DNA from: Chromobacterium sp. IIBBL 290-4
GTDB taxonomy: Bacteria > Pseudomonadota > Gammaproteobacteria > Burkholderiales > Chromobacteriaceae
DNA length: 64,000 nucleotides
Direction: 5' to 3'
Assembly: GCF_024207115.1 (NCBI RefSeq)
Contig: NZ_CP100128.1
Span: forward strand, 2,356,001-2,420,000
Of this stretch, positions 52,965 to 61,622 are shown in pieces. The notes beneath the pieces are model-generated. The model did no database searches. It worked only from the letters and a program-made list of their open reading frames with translations, and had not been told where the DNA came from. Position 1 is the first letter of the stretch. Each line of letters starts with the position of its first letter. Position numbers and translations under genes: made by a program.

Positions 52965-53591
52965 TTAATGGAAAAAATTCACGCCATAGTCTTTTATAGG
53001 GACTAGTTCGGCATCTTTTATGTTGTTTGTCCGAAAAAAGGGTGCAATAGATTTGTGCACGACAATGTGGCCAGACAAGTCGGCATCCATTCTGAAAAGA
53101 AGCCTATTTTTTAGTTCAATTTTTTGTAAAAAATCTTCATCCAATTGGTAATGTGTTATTGAGTAAAAATTTTTCCCATTTAGCTCAATGGGGTCTGGAT
53201 CGTACCGTGACTTAGCTCGATCCCAGCAGTCAAATTTTTCAGTGAATGTCATGTACCAGTAATTTTCGTGCCAAATTTCCTTCTCATCAACATAGACACA
53301 CGGTTGTAAAATTAAATTTGGAATTGCAGTTTCGACTAATTTTTCGTAAATTTTACTCTCTATAATTACATCAGATCCACAAAATAAAATATCAGAAGGT
53401 GTGTGGTGGAATTTTGCTTTTTCGTATACCAAGGCTGCAGAGTTAATAAAGAATAGGGGGCGCCTAAATCCGCTAGTCACATCTTGAGTTTCAAATCTTA
53501 GAGCATCTGTATCCTCATCTGGACCTAGTATTGGGCGCTGGTCAGATTCTTTGAATGTAATAAAATAGTATTCGTCGTTGTAGTTTTTCAT
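52965..53591 (-). CDS. Tandem immunity protein A of the AHH effector
   Basis: 208 residues. Start ATG 53591 lies one base after the stop of the nuclease gene (TAA-A-ATG), so translation is coupled; a longer frame from 53768 overlaps the nuclease gene and is unlikely. Full-length similarity to the next gene and to the orphan at 46292-46906 (FITFKESDQRPILGPDEDTD, RRPLFFINSAALVY, LQPCVYVD, FDCWDRAKSRYDPDP, HIVVHKSIAPFFRTNN). The tight link to the toxin gene makes it the best candidate for the cognate inhibitor. Confidence 0.75.
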   Translation of the reverse strand: MKNYNDEYYFITFKESDQRPILGPDEDTDALRFETQDVTSGFRRPLFFINSAALVYEKAKFHHTPSDILFCGSDVIIESKIYEKLVETAIPNLILQPCVYVDEKEIWHENYWYMTFTEKFDCWDRAKSRYDPDPIELNGKNFYSITHYQLDEDFLQKIELKNRLLFRMDADLSGHIVVHKSIAPFFRTNNIKDAELVPIKDYGVNFFH

Positions 53592-53592
53592 T

Positions 53593-54291
53593 TTAATTTC
53601 CAACCTGTAATTTGTAGGCAAGTAGAGGCTTTTTATAGGTGATATTTTCTTTGGCTTGTCCTTTTCCTTGCGCCATATAATGGTTGCGATGCACGGTGCA
53701 AATATGCTTCTCCGTATATTGAACGACTTCACCCTTTTCGCGTTTTGGAATGTTATCCACCCCGCCACATCCGGCTAATCCAGGCAGATAGTAATCTGCG
53801 ACCGCACTGAGTCTCATAAGGTGTGGGGTTGTTTGGATTTTATGTAATATTTTCTCACTCAAGTGATTCATTTTTTCATTAAGCTTATTTAGAGCATCTT
53901 GATCGTTTCCGAAACAAAGTGATTGTATTTCAGCTTTGAGTACTCGTAACTCTCTTGCAACCAATGCATGATAGTCCTTGGGATGCATATCATCATCGTC
54001 AGTCTCTTCCATTTCAGAGGCAATGGTATGCCCGCTCTTGTGAGGCTGAACACCTAAATGACAAGCGCCTTGTAGTGTGCTTGGTATTAGTGCTAAGTTT
54101 GGCAAAAGATTTATATTGTATCCCATCTTTTCGAGCCAGTTTCCCGTCATGCTTATTTTAACCCCACTGGCAGAGATTAAGTGATGAGCCTGCATTGCAA
54201 TTCCAGAATGAATTGGATGCTCTTTTTTCAGGGCCACATGGCGAAGTATTAGCTTTCTATATTTTGAGTCTCTGGCTGATTTGTTTGTCAT
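53593..54291 (-). CDS. AHH-family nuclease toxin, T6SS effector
   Basis: 232 residues. The N-terminal part carries an AHH nuclease motif: MQAHHLISASGVK (AHH at 35-37), then NINLLPNLALIPS and ACHLGVQPHKSGH with the second histidine cluster, the pattern of the HNH/EndoVII superfamily with conserved AHH. This predicts cleavage of target-cell DNA. The C-terminal half is helical and ends with a Cys/His-containing stretch. It starts 15 bp after the stop of the 399-residue gene and ends one base before an immunity gene. With no transport domain of its own, it may ride on the upstream protein or VgrG. A split of one ancestral effector gene is also possible. Confidence 0.75.
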   Translation of the reverse strand: MTNKSARDSKYRKLILRHVALKKEHPIHSGIAMQAHHLISASGVKISMTGNWLEKMGYNINLLPNLALIPSTLQGACHLGVQPHKSGHTIASEMEETDDDDMHPKDYHALVARELRVLKAEIQSLCFGNDQDALNKLNEKMNHLSEKILHKIQTTPHLMRLSAVADYYLPGLAGCGGVDNIPKREKGEVVQYTEKHICTVHRNHYMAQGKGQAKENITYKKPLLAYKLQVGN

Positions 54292-54306
54292 TTCTTTTAC
54301 TCTATT

Positions 54307-55506
54307 TTACTGGTAAACAACAATGCCTTTGCTGTGATGGGGAGTGTTGTGCGTGCTTGAGCCACAGCATTGACATTTTTTATCGCGAGTATGTATTTTG
54401 TGCTTGATTGCGATTTCTGTTTTACTGCCACCTTTGGCCACCACACTTCTATTTCGGCTCGCAATCACTTTCTTGGTGTACTCACGTAGCCGTTTTCCTA
54501 TATTAAAGAAATCTTGAATCATACTAATAATAGCGTCGAATGCGGCTTGGGCATGCTCAATGGTTTTGATCACCTTGCTAACCTTTTGACTACTTGCCGC
54601 TATGCGAGCGATTAGCAGACTTATTCTGGCCTCTAGTGCAGCACCTGCTGTGAAAAAAGCCAAGATCAAAGTAGTTATCAAGTCTATGGCTAAATAGGAA
54701 CCGCCACGTGTGGCAAGGTAAGCATAAAAATTAGGTGGTATCGCTTCATAGCAAAGCATCGCATAGGTTATATATGCTGGTCCTGCATCTTTATCTTGTA
54801 GTAGCGCAATTGCTTGATGGAATTCAGGGCTGTAGCGAATTGATTTTGCTAATTCTGGATCAATATCCATCAGCGAGGTTTCAACAAACTTCTGAACAGG
54901 CTCTGGGTTTCCTGCTGCAATGGCGCCAGGCAAGGCTAATATTTCTTGACGATATTTATAGATTTTTTTTGCTTTTTCTATATCTTTTTCAGTTGTTTTG
55001 ACAGTTGATTTTGCATTGGCAATGACAGCATTTACTTGGGCATCAATTGCATTTTGCATGTCAGCATATTTGTGATTGTACCAAGACCAGTTTAGTAGCT
55101 GATCACTATCTTTTATTGCACCGTTGATACTTTCTTTTATTGATTTCCCTGTTTTTATGGCATTGCTCGACAAAAGATCCCAAGTGTCGCCGGCAGCATT
55201 TTTTACCCCATGCCCCATGTTTTGCCATGTTTCTGCTTTAAAAAAGTCTGCAAAATCTTCTCCCCAACCTGAGACGCCAGCTTTGGCTCCATCATAAACA
55301 GCCTCCGCCAACGCTAGCTTAGGACCACTAGCCCAGGCTTGCTGAAATGGTTCCATTTTTTTTACAACACGATGGTAAGTGGCATCAAGATCACGAATGA
55401 TGGCATTTCGGGTTTCTTCTATTTCTTTTTCTGTGACTCTAGAATTACCTGAAATCGTAACATTGCCGTCTTTATGCAAGTTAACCTTGGTGGTTTTGTC
55501 AGCCAT
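54307..55506 (-). CDS. VgrG-linked effector carrier protein, unknown family
   Basis: 399 residues, start one base after the vgrG stop (TAA-C-ATG). Soluble helical N-terminal half with a coiled-coil-like stretch (about 150-190), a hydrophobic pair of segments at about 270-302 (YLAIDLITTLILAFFTAGAALEA...LLIARIAA), and a short Cys/His-rich end (CQCCGSSTHNTPHH, Cys378, Cys380, Cys381). I do not recognise a named domain. The place between vgrG and the AHH nuclease gene suggests a loading or membrane-crossing module for that nuclease, perhaps assembled as a two-protein effector. AT-rich compared with vgrG. Confidence 0.65.
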   Translation of the reverse strand: MADKTTKVNLHKDGNVTISGNSRVTEKEIEETRNAIIRDLDATYHRVVKKMEPFQQAWASGPKLALAEAVYDGAKAGVSGWGEDFADFFKAETWQNMGHGVKNAAGDTWDLLSSNAIKTGKSIKESINGAIKDSDQLLNWSWYNHKYADMQNAIDAQVNAVIANAKSTVKTTEKDIEKAKKIYKYRQEILALPGAIAAGNPEPVQKFVETSLMDIDPELAKSIRYSPEFHQAIALLQDKDAGPAYITYAMLCYEAIPPNFYAYLATRGGSYLAIDLITTLILAFFTAGAALEARISLLIARIAASSQKVSKVIKTIEHAQAAFDAIISMIQDFFNIGKRLREYTKKVIASRNRSVVAKGGSKTEIAIKHKIHTRDKKCQCCGSSTHNTPHHSKGIVVYQ

Positions 55507-55507
55507 G

Positions 55508-58324
55508 TTAATTACTCTTCCGGTTGTCTATGCTCAGGGCATTGCTTAGGGTTTTGCCAGATGACTTTATTTTCATGTCATCGAGGGGGAGCGGTGTATT
55601 CCAGCGATCTTCATAGTGCGATGTGACTTTTACCCAAGAGCCTTCATCATTTGGCATGGCTGGCATCGGGGTGTCGAGTGAGGCTGGGCCGCTCAGTGCA
55701 TGGCTGGCGCCCTTGACGCTAACCTCGCTGGGGCAGTGCACTTCGATATTGCCGCCGGCGATGCGGATGTAGCCGCCGCCACTGGTCAGCAGCACTTCTT
55801 GGCTGGCGGCGATCTGCACCTTGCCCTTGACCGAAGTGATGGTCAGCTCTTTATCCGCTGTCAGCTCCATGGCGTCGCTCTGCGCCTGCACTTGCACTTT
55901 GCCTTTGGCGGCGATCAGCTTCAGCGCCACCTTGTCTTTCACCCCGGCCACAAACAGGCTGATGTGCTGGCCCACGTTGTGGATCCAGCGCCGGCCGGTG
56001 GTGTGATTGGCGTCGCGCTGGGCGACCAGGTTCAGGTTCTGGCCGGCGGAAACGGTCTGGCTTTGTTCGGTCAGGCTGGCGATGCCCGCCGGGCCGGACA
56101 GGATCAGCAAGGGCTGTTGGCCGGCTTGGTCCTTGGCCGTTTTGCCGTCTTTGTCGGTGTTCGATCCGGCTTCCCAGGCTTTGAGGGCGTCGGCGTGGTG
56201 ATGCAGGTGGCCGTCGGCTTTCTTGGCCGCTTTGGCGTTGTCCGGGCCGATTTCTTCGGGGCCGGTTTCCATGGTGTCGGCCAGCTGCCCGGTGGCGGTT
56301 TCCGCCAGCGCCTGGCTGAGGCTGAGGGCGGAATCAAGCTGGCTCTGGGCGTGCTCGCGCGCCAGCTGTTTGCCGCCGGCGCCGTTTTGCGCTTCGGTGG
56401 ACAGCAGCAGGCCGTGCGCGGCGCGGATGGCGCCGTGGCTGTCGGTGCGCAGTTCGAAACCGTCGCCGCGCGGCTGGGCTTTGCCGTTGCTGCGCGGGTG
56501 GGTCAGGAAGCCCTGGTTCAGCTGGGTCTTGCCCGGTTCGCTGCTGAGCTTGGCGCGCACTTCGCCGGGGGTATCGTCGAACAGCAGCTCGTTGTAGCCA
56601 CCGCCCTGGTGTTCCTTGGATTTGATGCCGGACAGGGTCTTGTTGGCCGGCAGCGCGCCTGCGCCGCTGAAGTCCGGCGTGGCGTGGCTGCCGTTGTACA
56701 GCACGCCGGTGATCACTGGGCGGTCGATGTCGCCTTCGATGAAGTCGACCAGCACTTCCTGGCCGATGCGCGGGATGAACTGGTGGCCGAAACCGGCGCC
56801 GGCGCTCGGCATGGCCACGCGCAGCCAGCACGACGATTTGTCGTCCAGACCGGCGCCTATGCTCGGATGCTCGTCCGGCCGTTGCCAGTGGAATTGCACC
56901 TTGATGCGGCCTTGGGCATCGGTGTAGATCTCGTCGGCGGTCTGGTCTGTCGGGCTGGCCGGGCCGACCACGGTGGCGGATTGCACGCCCAGGCTGGTGG
57001 GTTTGGCGCGATCCGTGCCGGCGTAGGCCGGGGTCAGCGGGATGCCGCGGCGCTGCGCCTGGATGCGGGTGGTGAAGGGGCTCCCCCTCTCCCCCTGCCC
57101 CTCTCCCGCGAGGGGAGAGGGGAGGAAACTGTTCTGACTGGCGCCGTTCTCTTTCAAAACGGCGTCAGTGGCGAGTCCCGCCGCCAGCAGGCCCGGCGCG
57201 GCCAGGCTCAGTTGTTTGGCCAGATCTTGCGGCAGGTTGTTGCGCGCTTGCAGCGTCTGGCCGGTGACCACGAATTCGCGGTTCTCGGGGCTGTCGGTTT
57301 CGTGCGCCGGATGGTCGTCCAGGCGGAACCATTGGCCGGCGGCCAGGCCGCGGATGGCGCCGCCGCCTTCGAATTGCTTGGCTTGCAGATCATGCGCCTG
57401 CTGGCGCAGCTGGGCGTAGCGGCTCAGCTGTTCGCCATCGCCGGCGTAGTACAGGCCTTGCGGGTCATAGTCCTGCAGGCTGGATTGCAGCGCCGCGCCG
57501 TCTTTGCCTTGTTCGATGCGGCTCTGGTCCGCCCCGTGCTGGGTGGAGACCGGCTGGTAGTCGAAGGTGGCCAGCGCCACATTGCCGGGGACGATCTGGC
57601 GACGGCTTTGCCAGTGGGTCAGGCCGTCTTCATCTTCGGTGGCGTCGGCGCGATGAAAGCGCACGCGTTCCACCTCGGCCGGCGGCAGGCTGTAAACATC
57701 ATCGAACACCACCAGCTTAACCTGGGGCGTGTCGCCGTCCACATGCTCGAAACGCCAGGCGTAGCCTTCTTCGTGCAGCAGGCGGACGATGAAGTCGTAG
57801 TCGCTCTCGCGGTATTGCAGACAGTAGCTGCGCGGATCGGCGTGGCCGATGTGCAGCTCCAGCGCCTGGCCGCGGGCGAAGGCCGGGTTGGCGGCCTGAT
57901 GCTCCTGCAGGATCTGCTGGACGATTTGCGGCACCGTCAGGTCCTGGAACACTCGCGAGGTGCGGCGGTGGCGCAATAGCGCGAACGGCGGTTCGATGCT
58001 GAGCCGGTACTTGGCGAAGCCGCCGTCGGCGCCCACCAGCTCGGCCTGGCTGACCACGCCGCAGCGCAGCGTCTCGCCGCCCTGGGCGTCGGCGATGCCG
58101 ATGCGGGCGCTCTGGCCGAGCAGGGTCTTGAGTTCGATGGCGCCGTCCGGCGACAGGCAGCTCAGGGCAAAGCGATAGGGCCGGGACACGCCTTCCTCGC
58201 CGTCCAGCGTCAGCGGCAGCAGCTGTTCGGCGGCGATGCTGCCGTCGCCGAGCGACAGGCTCAGCTGGCGGCGGTCCTGGGTGAAGGCGGAGGCGAAACT
58301 GGCGAGGAGGCTGTTCAGGTCCAT
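55508..58324 (-). CDS. vgrG: T6SS spike protein VgrG
   Basis: Trimeric spike at the tip of the T6SS tube that carries effectors into target cells. 938 residues. The gp27-like N-terminal part runs to about 370 (VSRPYRFALSCLS, YRESDYDFIVRLLHEEGYAWRFEH), then the gp5-like OB region (GRIKVQFHWQRPDE, SCWLRVAMPSAGAGFGHQFIPRIGQEVLVDFIEGDIDRPVI). The DUF2345-type extension has LLLSTEAQ and repeating beta-helix segments such as KVQIAASQEVLLTSGGGYIRI. An odd insert, FLPSPLAGEGQGERG at 400-414, comes from a palindromic element in the DNA. GC-rich, unlike its cargo genes. It is part of the tss operon and the first gene of the effector module. Confidence 0.93.
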   Translation of the reverse strand: MDLNSLLASFASAFTQDRRQLSLSLGDGSIAAEQLLPLTLDGEEGVSRPYRFALSCLSPDGAIELKTLLGQSARIGIADAQGGETLRCGVVSQAELVGADGGFAKYRLSIEPPFALLRHRRTSRVFQDLTVPQIVQQILQEHQAANPAFARGQALELHIGHADPRSYCLQYRESDYDFIVRLLHEEGYAWRFEHVDGDTPQVKLVVFDDVYSLPPAEVERVRFHRADATEDEDGLTHWQSRRQIVPGNVALATFDYQPVSTQHGADQSRIEQGKDGAALQSSLQDYDPQGLYYAGDGEQLSRYAQLRQQAHDLQAKQFEGGGAIRGLAAGQWFRLDDHPAHETDSPENREFVVTGQTLQARNNLPQDLAKQLSLAAPGLLAAGLATDAVLKENGASQNSFLPSPLAGEGQGERGSPFTTRIQAQRRGIPLTPAYAGTDRAKPTSLGVQSATVVGPASPTDQTADEIYTDAQGRIKVQFHWQRPDEHPSIGAGLDDKSSCWLRVAMPSAGAGFGHQFIPRIGQEVLVDFIEGDIDRPVITGVLYNGSHATPDFSGAGALPANKTLSGIKSKEHQGGGYNELLFDDTPGEVRAKLSSEPGKTQLNQGFLTHPRSNGKAQPRGDGFELRTDSHGAIRAAHGLLLSTEAQNGAGGKQLAREHAQSQLDSALSLSQALAETATGQLADTMETGPEEIGPDNAKAAKKADGHLHHHADALKAWEAGSNTDKDGKTAKDQAGQQPLLILSGPAGIASLTEQSQTVSAGQNLNLVAQRDANHTTGRRWIHNVGQHISLFVAGVKDKVALKLIAAKGKVQVQAQSDAMELTADKELTITSVKGKVQIAASQEVLLTSGGGYIRIAGGNIEVHCPSEVSVKGASHALSGPASLDTPMPAMPNDEGSWVKVTSHYEDRWNTPLPLDDMKIKSSGKTLSNALSIDNRKSN
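57076..57127. repeat. Palindromic repeat inserted in frame in vgrG
   Basis: A perfect 10-bp inverted repeat CCCCTCTCCC / GGGAGAGGGG (57099-57108, 57114-57123, loop GCGAG), flanked by another C-rich tract, encodes the SPLAGEGQGERG insert of VgrG. This type of 'SPLAGEG' sequence is a known dispersed palindromic element in proteobacteria. Confidence 0.75.
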
Positions 58325-58342
58325 GGCTTAATCAAGGGGCGT

Positions 58343-58819
58343 TTAGCCCTGTACTTTGTATACGTTGGAGGAAAGCTGCAGCGTGGCGTCGAAAGTGACC
58401 GGCGGCTTGTGCGGATGCACTTTCAGCACCGCGTCCACGCGGAAGCGCAGGTGGCGTTCCATTTCGCGCGGCGCGTCCAGGCTCACGCGCACGCGCGACA
58501 ACCGCGGTTCGTGCAGCTCGATGGAGCGGCGCAGCTGTTCGCGCAGCAGTTCGCGGTCGTCCGGATTGAGCAGGCTGATGCCGGACAGATCCGGGATGCC
58601 GAAGCTGAGCAGGCTGTCGCGCGCTTGCGGGAAGGGATCCAGCGCGTCCAGCGGCATCAGCCGCGTGTTCAGCAAGGCTTCCATATCGCGCGCCAAGGCC
58701 TGCTTGAACTGGGGAAGTTCAAACAGGCTGATGGATTCGATATGGCTCAGGTCCGGCTCGTCATCCAGCAGGCGGTCCAGCACCGAGGGCAGGATCTGCG
58801 CGTGGCGGTTCAGGCTCAT
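58343..58819 (-). CDS. tssE: T6SS baseplate protein TssE
   Basis: gp25-like baseplate wedge component of the T6SS. ATG 58819 (MSLNRHAQILPSVLDRLLDDEP) overlaps the tssL stop by four bases and gives 158 residues; the longer frame from 58915 is an artefact overlapping tssL. Family marks are PSVLDRLLDDEP at the N-terminus, DMEALLNTR, LLSFGIPDLSG and the RVRVSLD strand in the second half. Directly precedes vgrG (18 bp). Confidence 0.88.
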   Translation of the reverse strand: MSLNRHAQILPSVLDRLLDDEPDLSHIESISLFELPQFKQALARDMEALLNTRLMPLDALDPFPQARDSLLSFGIPDLSGISLLNPDDRELLREQLRRSIELHEPRLSRVRVSLDAPREMERHLRFRVDAVLKVHPHKPPVTFDATLQLSSNVYKVQG

Positions 58820-59517
58820 AGTCCGAATGCGGCGGCCACCTGGCGGCTCAGCAGCCAGCGGAAGGCGACGAAAATGCCGGCGCCGGCCACCGCCAGCAGC
58901 GCGAAATACAGCCACAGCGGCAGTTCATGGCGCACATAGGCCTGGAAGCGTTGCGGCAGTTGCCAATTGGGCGCGAACTCGGCCTTGCCGCCGCGCGCCT
59001 GCTGGATTTCCTGGCCCAGCTTGTGCACCAGATAGCCCAGCTTCTCCTGGCCTTCCAGCAGGTACTTGCCCTGGAAACCCAGCAGCAGGCAGGTGTAGAA
59101 CACTTCCAGCGCCTCCACATTGGCGGCGGAGGCGTCGCGCAGCTGCTCCAGGCGGTTGAAGAAGCCTTCGCCGGCCAGATGCTCGCCGAACAGGCGCAGT
59201 TGCAGCGGCATCCGCTCCCACTCATCGCGCAGGGCGAAGTCGGACGAGAGGATGATTTCGTCCATCAGCGCGCAGAAGGCGTACTTGGCGTGGCCCACGG
59301 CATTGATGTCCTTGCCGAAGTTGCGGGCGTTGCGCTCGAACTGGCCCAGGAACTGGTCCACGCGGCGGTTGAATTCCACCGCGCTGCTGGGCGGGTTGCC
59401 TTCTTTCAGCAGGAACAGCAGATAGATGCCGTCTTCCAGCATCTCGCGCAGGGAAGGGGCGGCGGGGGCGGCCACGTCGATGACGCGCTCCGCGGCTTGG
59501 GTCAGAGTTTGGCTCAT
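58816..59517 (-). CDS. tssL: T6SS membrane-complex protein TssL (DotU)
   Basis: Inner-membrane component that links the T6SS membrane complex (TssJ-TssM) to the baseplate. 233 residues: cytoplasmic helical bundle with the DotU marks VGHAKYAFCALMDEIIL and EVFYTCLLLGFQGKYLLEGQEKL, and one C-terminal membrane helix (LWLYFALLAVAGAGIFVAFRWLL). No peptidoglycan-binding extension. Stop overlaps the tssE start (ATGA); starts 7 bp after tssK. Confidence 0.95.
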   Translation of the reverse strand: MSQTLTQAAERVIDVAAPAAPSLREMLEDGIYLLFLLKEGNPPSSAVEFNRRVDQFLGQFERNARNFGKDINAVGHAKYAFCALMDEIILSSDFALRDEWERMPLQLRLFGEHLAGEGFFNRLEQLRDASAANVEALEVFYTCLLLGFQGKYLLEGQEKLGYLVHKLGQEIQQARGGKAEFAPNWQLPQRFQAYVRHELPLWLYFALLAVAGAGIFVAFRWLLSRQVAAAFGL

Positions 59518-59524
59518 GTCGTCG

Positions 59525-60871
59525 TTAGCGGAAGACCGCGATCAGTTCAATGGAAAGATTGGCCAGGGTTTGCGGCACATAGATGCAGATGCTGCGCGAT
59601 TGCAGCATGCGGCTGTAAATCTCGCTGTGCGGCTCCAGGGCGAAATAGTGGTTGCCCACCCGTACCGGGATGGCGGACGGGGTTTGGGCGGCATAGTTGA
59701 CGCTGACGCCGCGCATCGCCGAGTTGAGGATGCGCTCCACGTCGTCGGGAGCGCCGATCTTGAGCTTGAGCGGCACGCTTTCGATGATTTGCGCGGCCGG
59801 CAGCTCGCTTTGCACCGACAGGTAGAAGTCCACGTTCTCCAGCAGACGGTCGCTTTCCAGGCGGCCGATGTGGAAGGACGGGCGCGGCGAATGCAGCGGA
59901 ATCACCTTGTAGCGGGCGGACACCACGGTTTCCAGCAGCTCGCGGATTTGCAGATCCAGCGGCGGGAATACTTCATGCAGCCTGTCGTGGCGATAAGCCG
60001 GGATATCGGACAGCGAATACAGCGTGGCGAAGGTTTGCAGCTCGCCGCAGAACTCGGCCAGGGCCATGTACAACTCTTCCGGATGCAGCGGCTGGCATTG
60101 CGACAGGTGGCGCAAGCGGGCGAAGTTGCGGTTGACCGTGTGCAGCAGCCAGAAGGAGCTGATGTCCGCCGAGCCGAACTCCATCACGCTCTTGGAGCGC
60201 TCGCGGTGAGCGCCGGCCAACGCCTGGCTTTTCACCAGCAGGATGTCCAGCAGGCGGCGCAGCATCTGCATCATCTCGCTGGAGCCCTCGATGGCCAGCA
60301 GCGGCGGCAGGTAGCCGTCGGAGACTGTCCATTGGCCGGTGGCGTCCTTTTCCAGCTGGCACAGCGGAACGGCGTCATAGCCGTCGCGGTTTTCTTCTTC
60401 CAGCATCAGCTTCACGTCCAGCTGCAGCGTCGACAGATCGGCAGCCAGGGCCTGGGTGTAGAGATCGGCTGTTTCGCAGTGGTCGCTGTGGAAGCGGGTG
60501 GGGCGCACGCTGGCTTCTTCGCCGCGGGAATTGCCGCCGTAAGGCTGCAACTGCGCCAGGCAAGCGTACAGCGTGGTGCGGATGCCCAGCTGCGGCAGCG
60601 CGGACAGATCGCGGCTCAGCGGCAGCGGCCCCTGGCTGGGGGCTTGGTACAACGTGCCGTCGCGAAACAGCAAGGCCAGCTCGTCGACGCGGATCAAGCC
60701 GCCCTTGAGAGCCGCTTCGTCCAGGCGGAGGCGATGGATGCCCCAGGCGTGGCGATGGGTCAGTTGCAGCAGGTCGGTCTGGATTTGCTCCTGGAACAAA
60801 GCCTGTTGCTGGAAATGCTGCGGGCGAAGGAACATGCCCTCGCCCCATAATATCCGTTTTGCATGAAACAT
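59525..60871 (-). CDS. tssK: T6SS baseplate protein TssK
   Basis: Trimeric adaptor that connects the baseplate to the TssJLM membrane complex. 448 residues. Family start: ILWGEGMFLRPQHFQQQALF; further marks are WGIHRLRLDEAALKGGLIRV, the HPEELYMALAEFCGELQTF segment and the C-terminal SELPAAQIIESVPLKLKIGAPDDVERILNSAMRGV with LEPHSEIYSRMLQSRSICIYVP. Starts 45 bp after the end of tssJ. Confidence 0.95.
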   Translation of the reverse strand: MFHAKRILWGEGMFLRPQHFQQQALFQEQIQTDLLQLTHRHAWGIHRLRLDEAALKGGLIRVDELALLFRDGTLYQAPSQGPLPLSRDLSALPQLGIRTTLYACLAQLQPYGGNSRGEEASVRPTRFHSDHCETADLYTQALAADLSTLQLDVKLMLEEENRDGYDAVPLCQLEKDATGQWTVSDGYLPPLLAIEGSSEMMQMLRRLLDILLVKSQALAGAHRERSKSVMEFGSADISSFWLLHTVNRNFARLRHLSQCQPLHPEELYMALAEFCGELQTFATLYSLSDIPAYRHDRLHEVFPPLDLQIRELLETVVSARYKVIPLHSPRPSFHIGRLESDRLLENVDFYLSVQSELPAAQIIESVPLKLKIGAPDDVERILNSAMRGVSVNYAAQTPSAIPVRVGNHYFALEPHSEIYSRMLQSRSICIYVPQTLANLSIELIAVFR

Positions 60872-60916
60872 TGCTGGGTAAACCTTAGCGGATGATTTTG
60901 GATAATGCTGATGTGA

Positions 60917-61450
60917 TTAATCGCGGGAGGGGCGGCAATCTATTTTCCCGGTTTGCGGCTGATCTGGCAGCGCGATGGCTTCGGGTTTTATCGCTTGCAA
61001 ATAGCAATCGCCGACCTTGAATTTAAGGTCTTTGCTGCGCACGCGTCCGGCGGAATATAGCAAGCGCCAGTAGTGGGAATCAGGCTGGCGGAAATAGCCA
61101 ATCATGCCGATATAATTTGCCTCTTCCAATATAGCTATCTCTATATCCTTTTTTTCGCCGGGAACAAACATCAGTTCTTTATTGGCGATCACATCCGCGC
61201 CAAGCACGTCTTGAATAGGCTTGCCACTGGACAAAAGGTCAGGTGTGAGTAATTTGAATGCCTGGTCGCTCTTTAGCTGATAGAGCTGCACCACCACGGA
61301 TAAAGGCTTTCCGTGCTTGTCCTTGTTGAGCGCGCTGCTGGCTTCGCCATTGATTTCAATGCTTTTCGGCCCAGCGCAACCTGTGAGAAAAACTAATGCC
61401 ATCGCAAATGACAGCATTATTGTCTGGCGTGTGATGAGTTTGTTTTTCAT
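60917..61450 (-). CDS. tssJ: T6SS outer-membrane lipoprotein TssJ
   Basis: Lipoprotein that anchors the T6SS membrane complex to the outer membrane through TssM. 177 residues with lipobox LTGC (Cys25) after a signal peptide. The family's beta-sandwich strands are seen in SVVVQLYQLKSDQAF, the LLTPDLLSSGKPIQDVLGADVIANKELMFVPGE segment with the TssM-binding loop, and ANYIGMIGYFR. More AT-rich than tssK. First gene of the minus-strand tss run, divergent from tagX/tssM. Confidence 0.92.
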   Translation of the reverse strand: MKNKLITRQTIMLSFAMALVFLTGCAGPKSIEINGEASSALNKDKHGKPLSVVVQLYQLKSDQAFKLLTPDLLSSGKPIQDVLGADVIANKELMFVPGEKKDIEIAILEEANYIGMIGYFRQPDSHYWRLLYSAGRVRSKDLKFKVGDCYLQAIKPEAIALPDQPQTGKIDCRPSRD

Positions 61451-61622
61451 ACGTCCGGGTGTGAAAATTTCACATGCGAATTAAATGGATCCATCCGGAA
61501 TTATCCTGTGTTTACAGTATTGCTTCCAGTCGGACATTGAATAGGGGACTTGACTTCTGAGCGAATCAAATTAAGCATATCGCGTTATTTGGATTCTCAT
61601 CAATCGTTTTAATCAATTTCCA
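61451..61622. promoter_or_regulatory. Divergent tssJ / tagX promoter region
   Basis: 172 bp between divergent genes; no clear regulator site. On the + strand TTGACT (near 61550) and TAAGCA with a 16-bp spacer is a weak sigma-70 candidate. Confidence 0.35.

Noticed and set aside
54291..54307. Frameshift joining the 399-residue gene and the AHH nuclease
   Set aside because: The first gene ends in TAA and the second has its own ATG 15 bp on, with a weak ribosome-like AGAG. No single base change clearly restores one frame, so two genes were annotated, with the split noted as an alternative.
55700..57979. 759-codon plus-strand frame opposite vgrG
   Set aside because: Antisense shadow; no motif, and vgrG is certain on the other strand.
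59426..60850. 474-codon plus-strand frame opposite tssK
   Set aside because: Antisense shadow of tssK.
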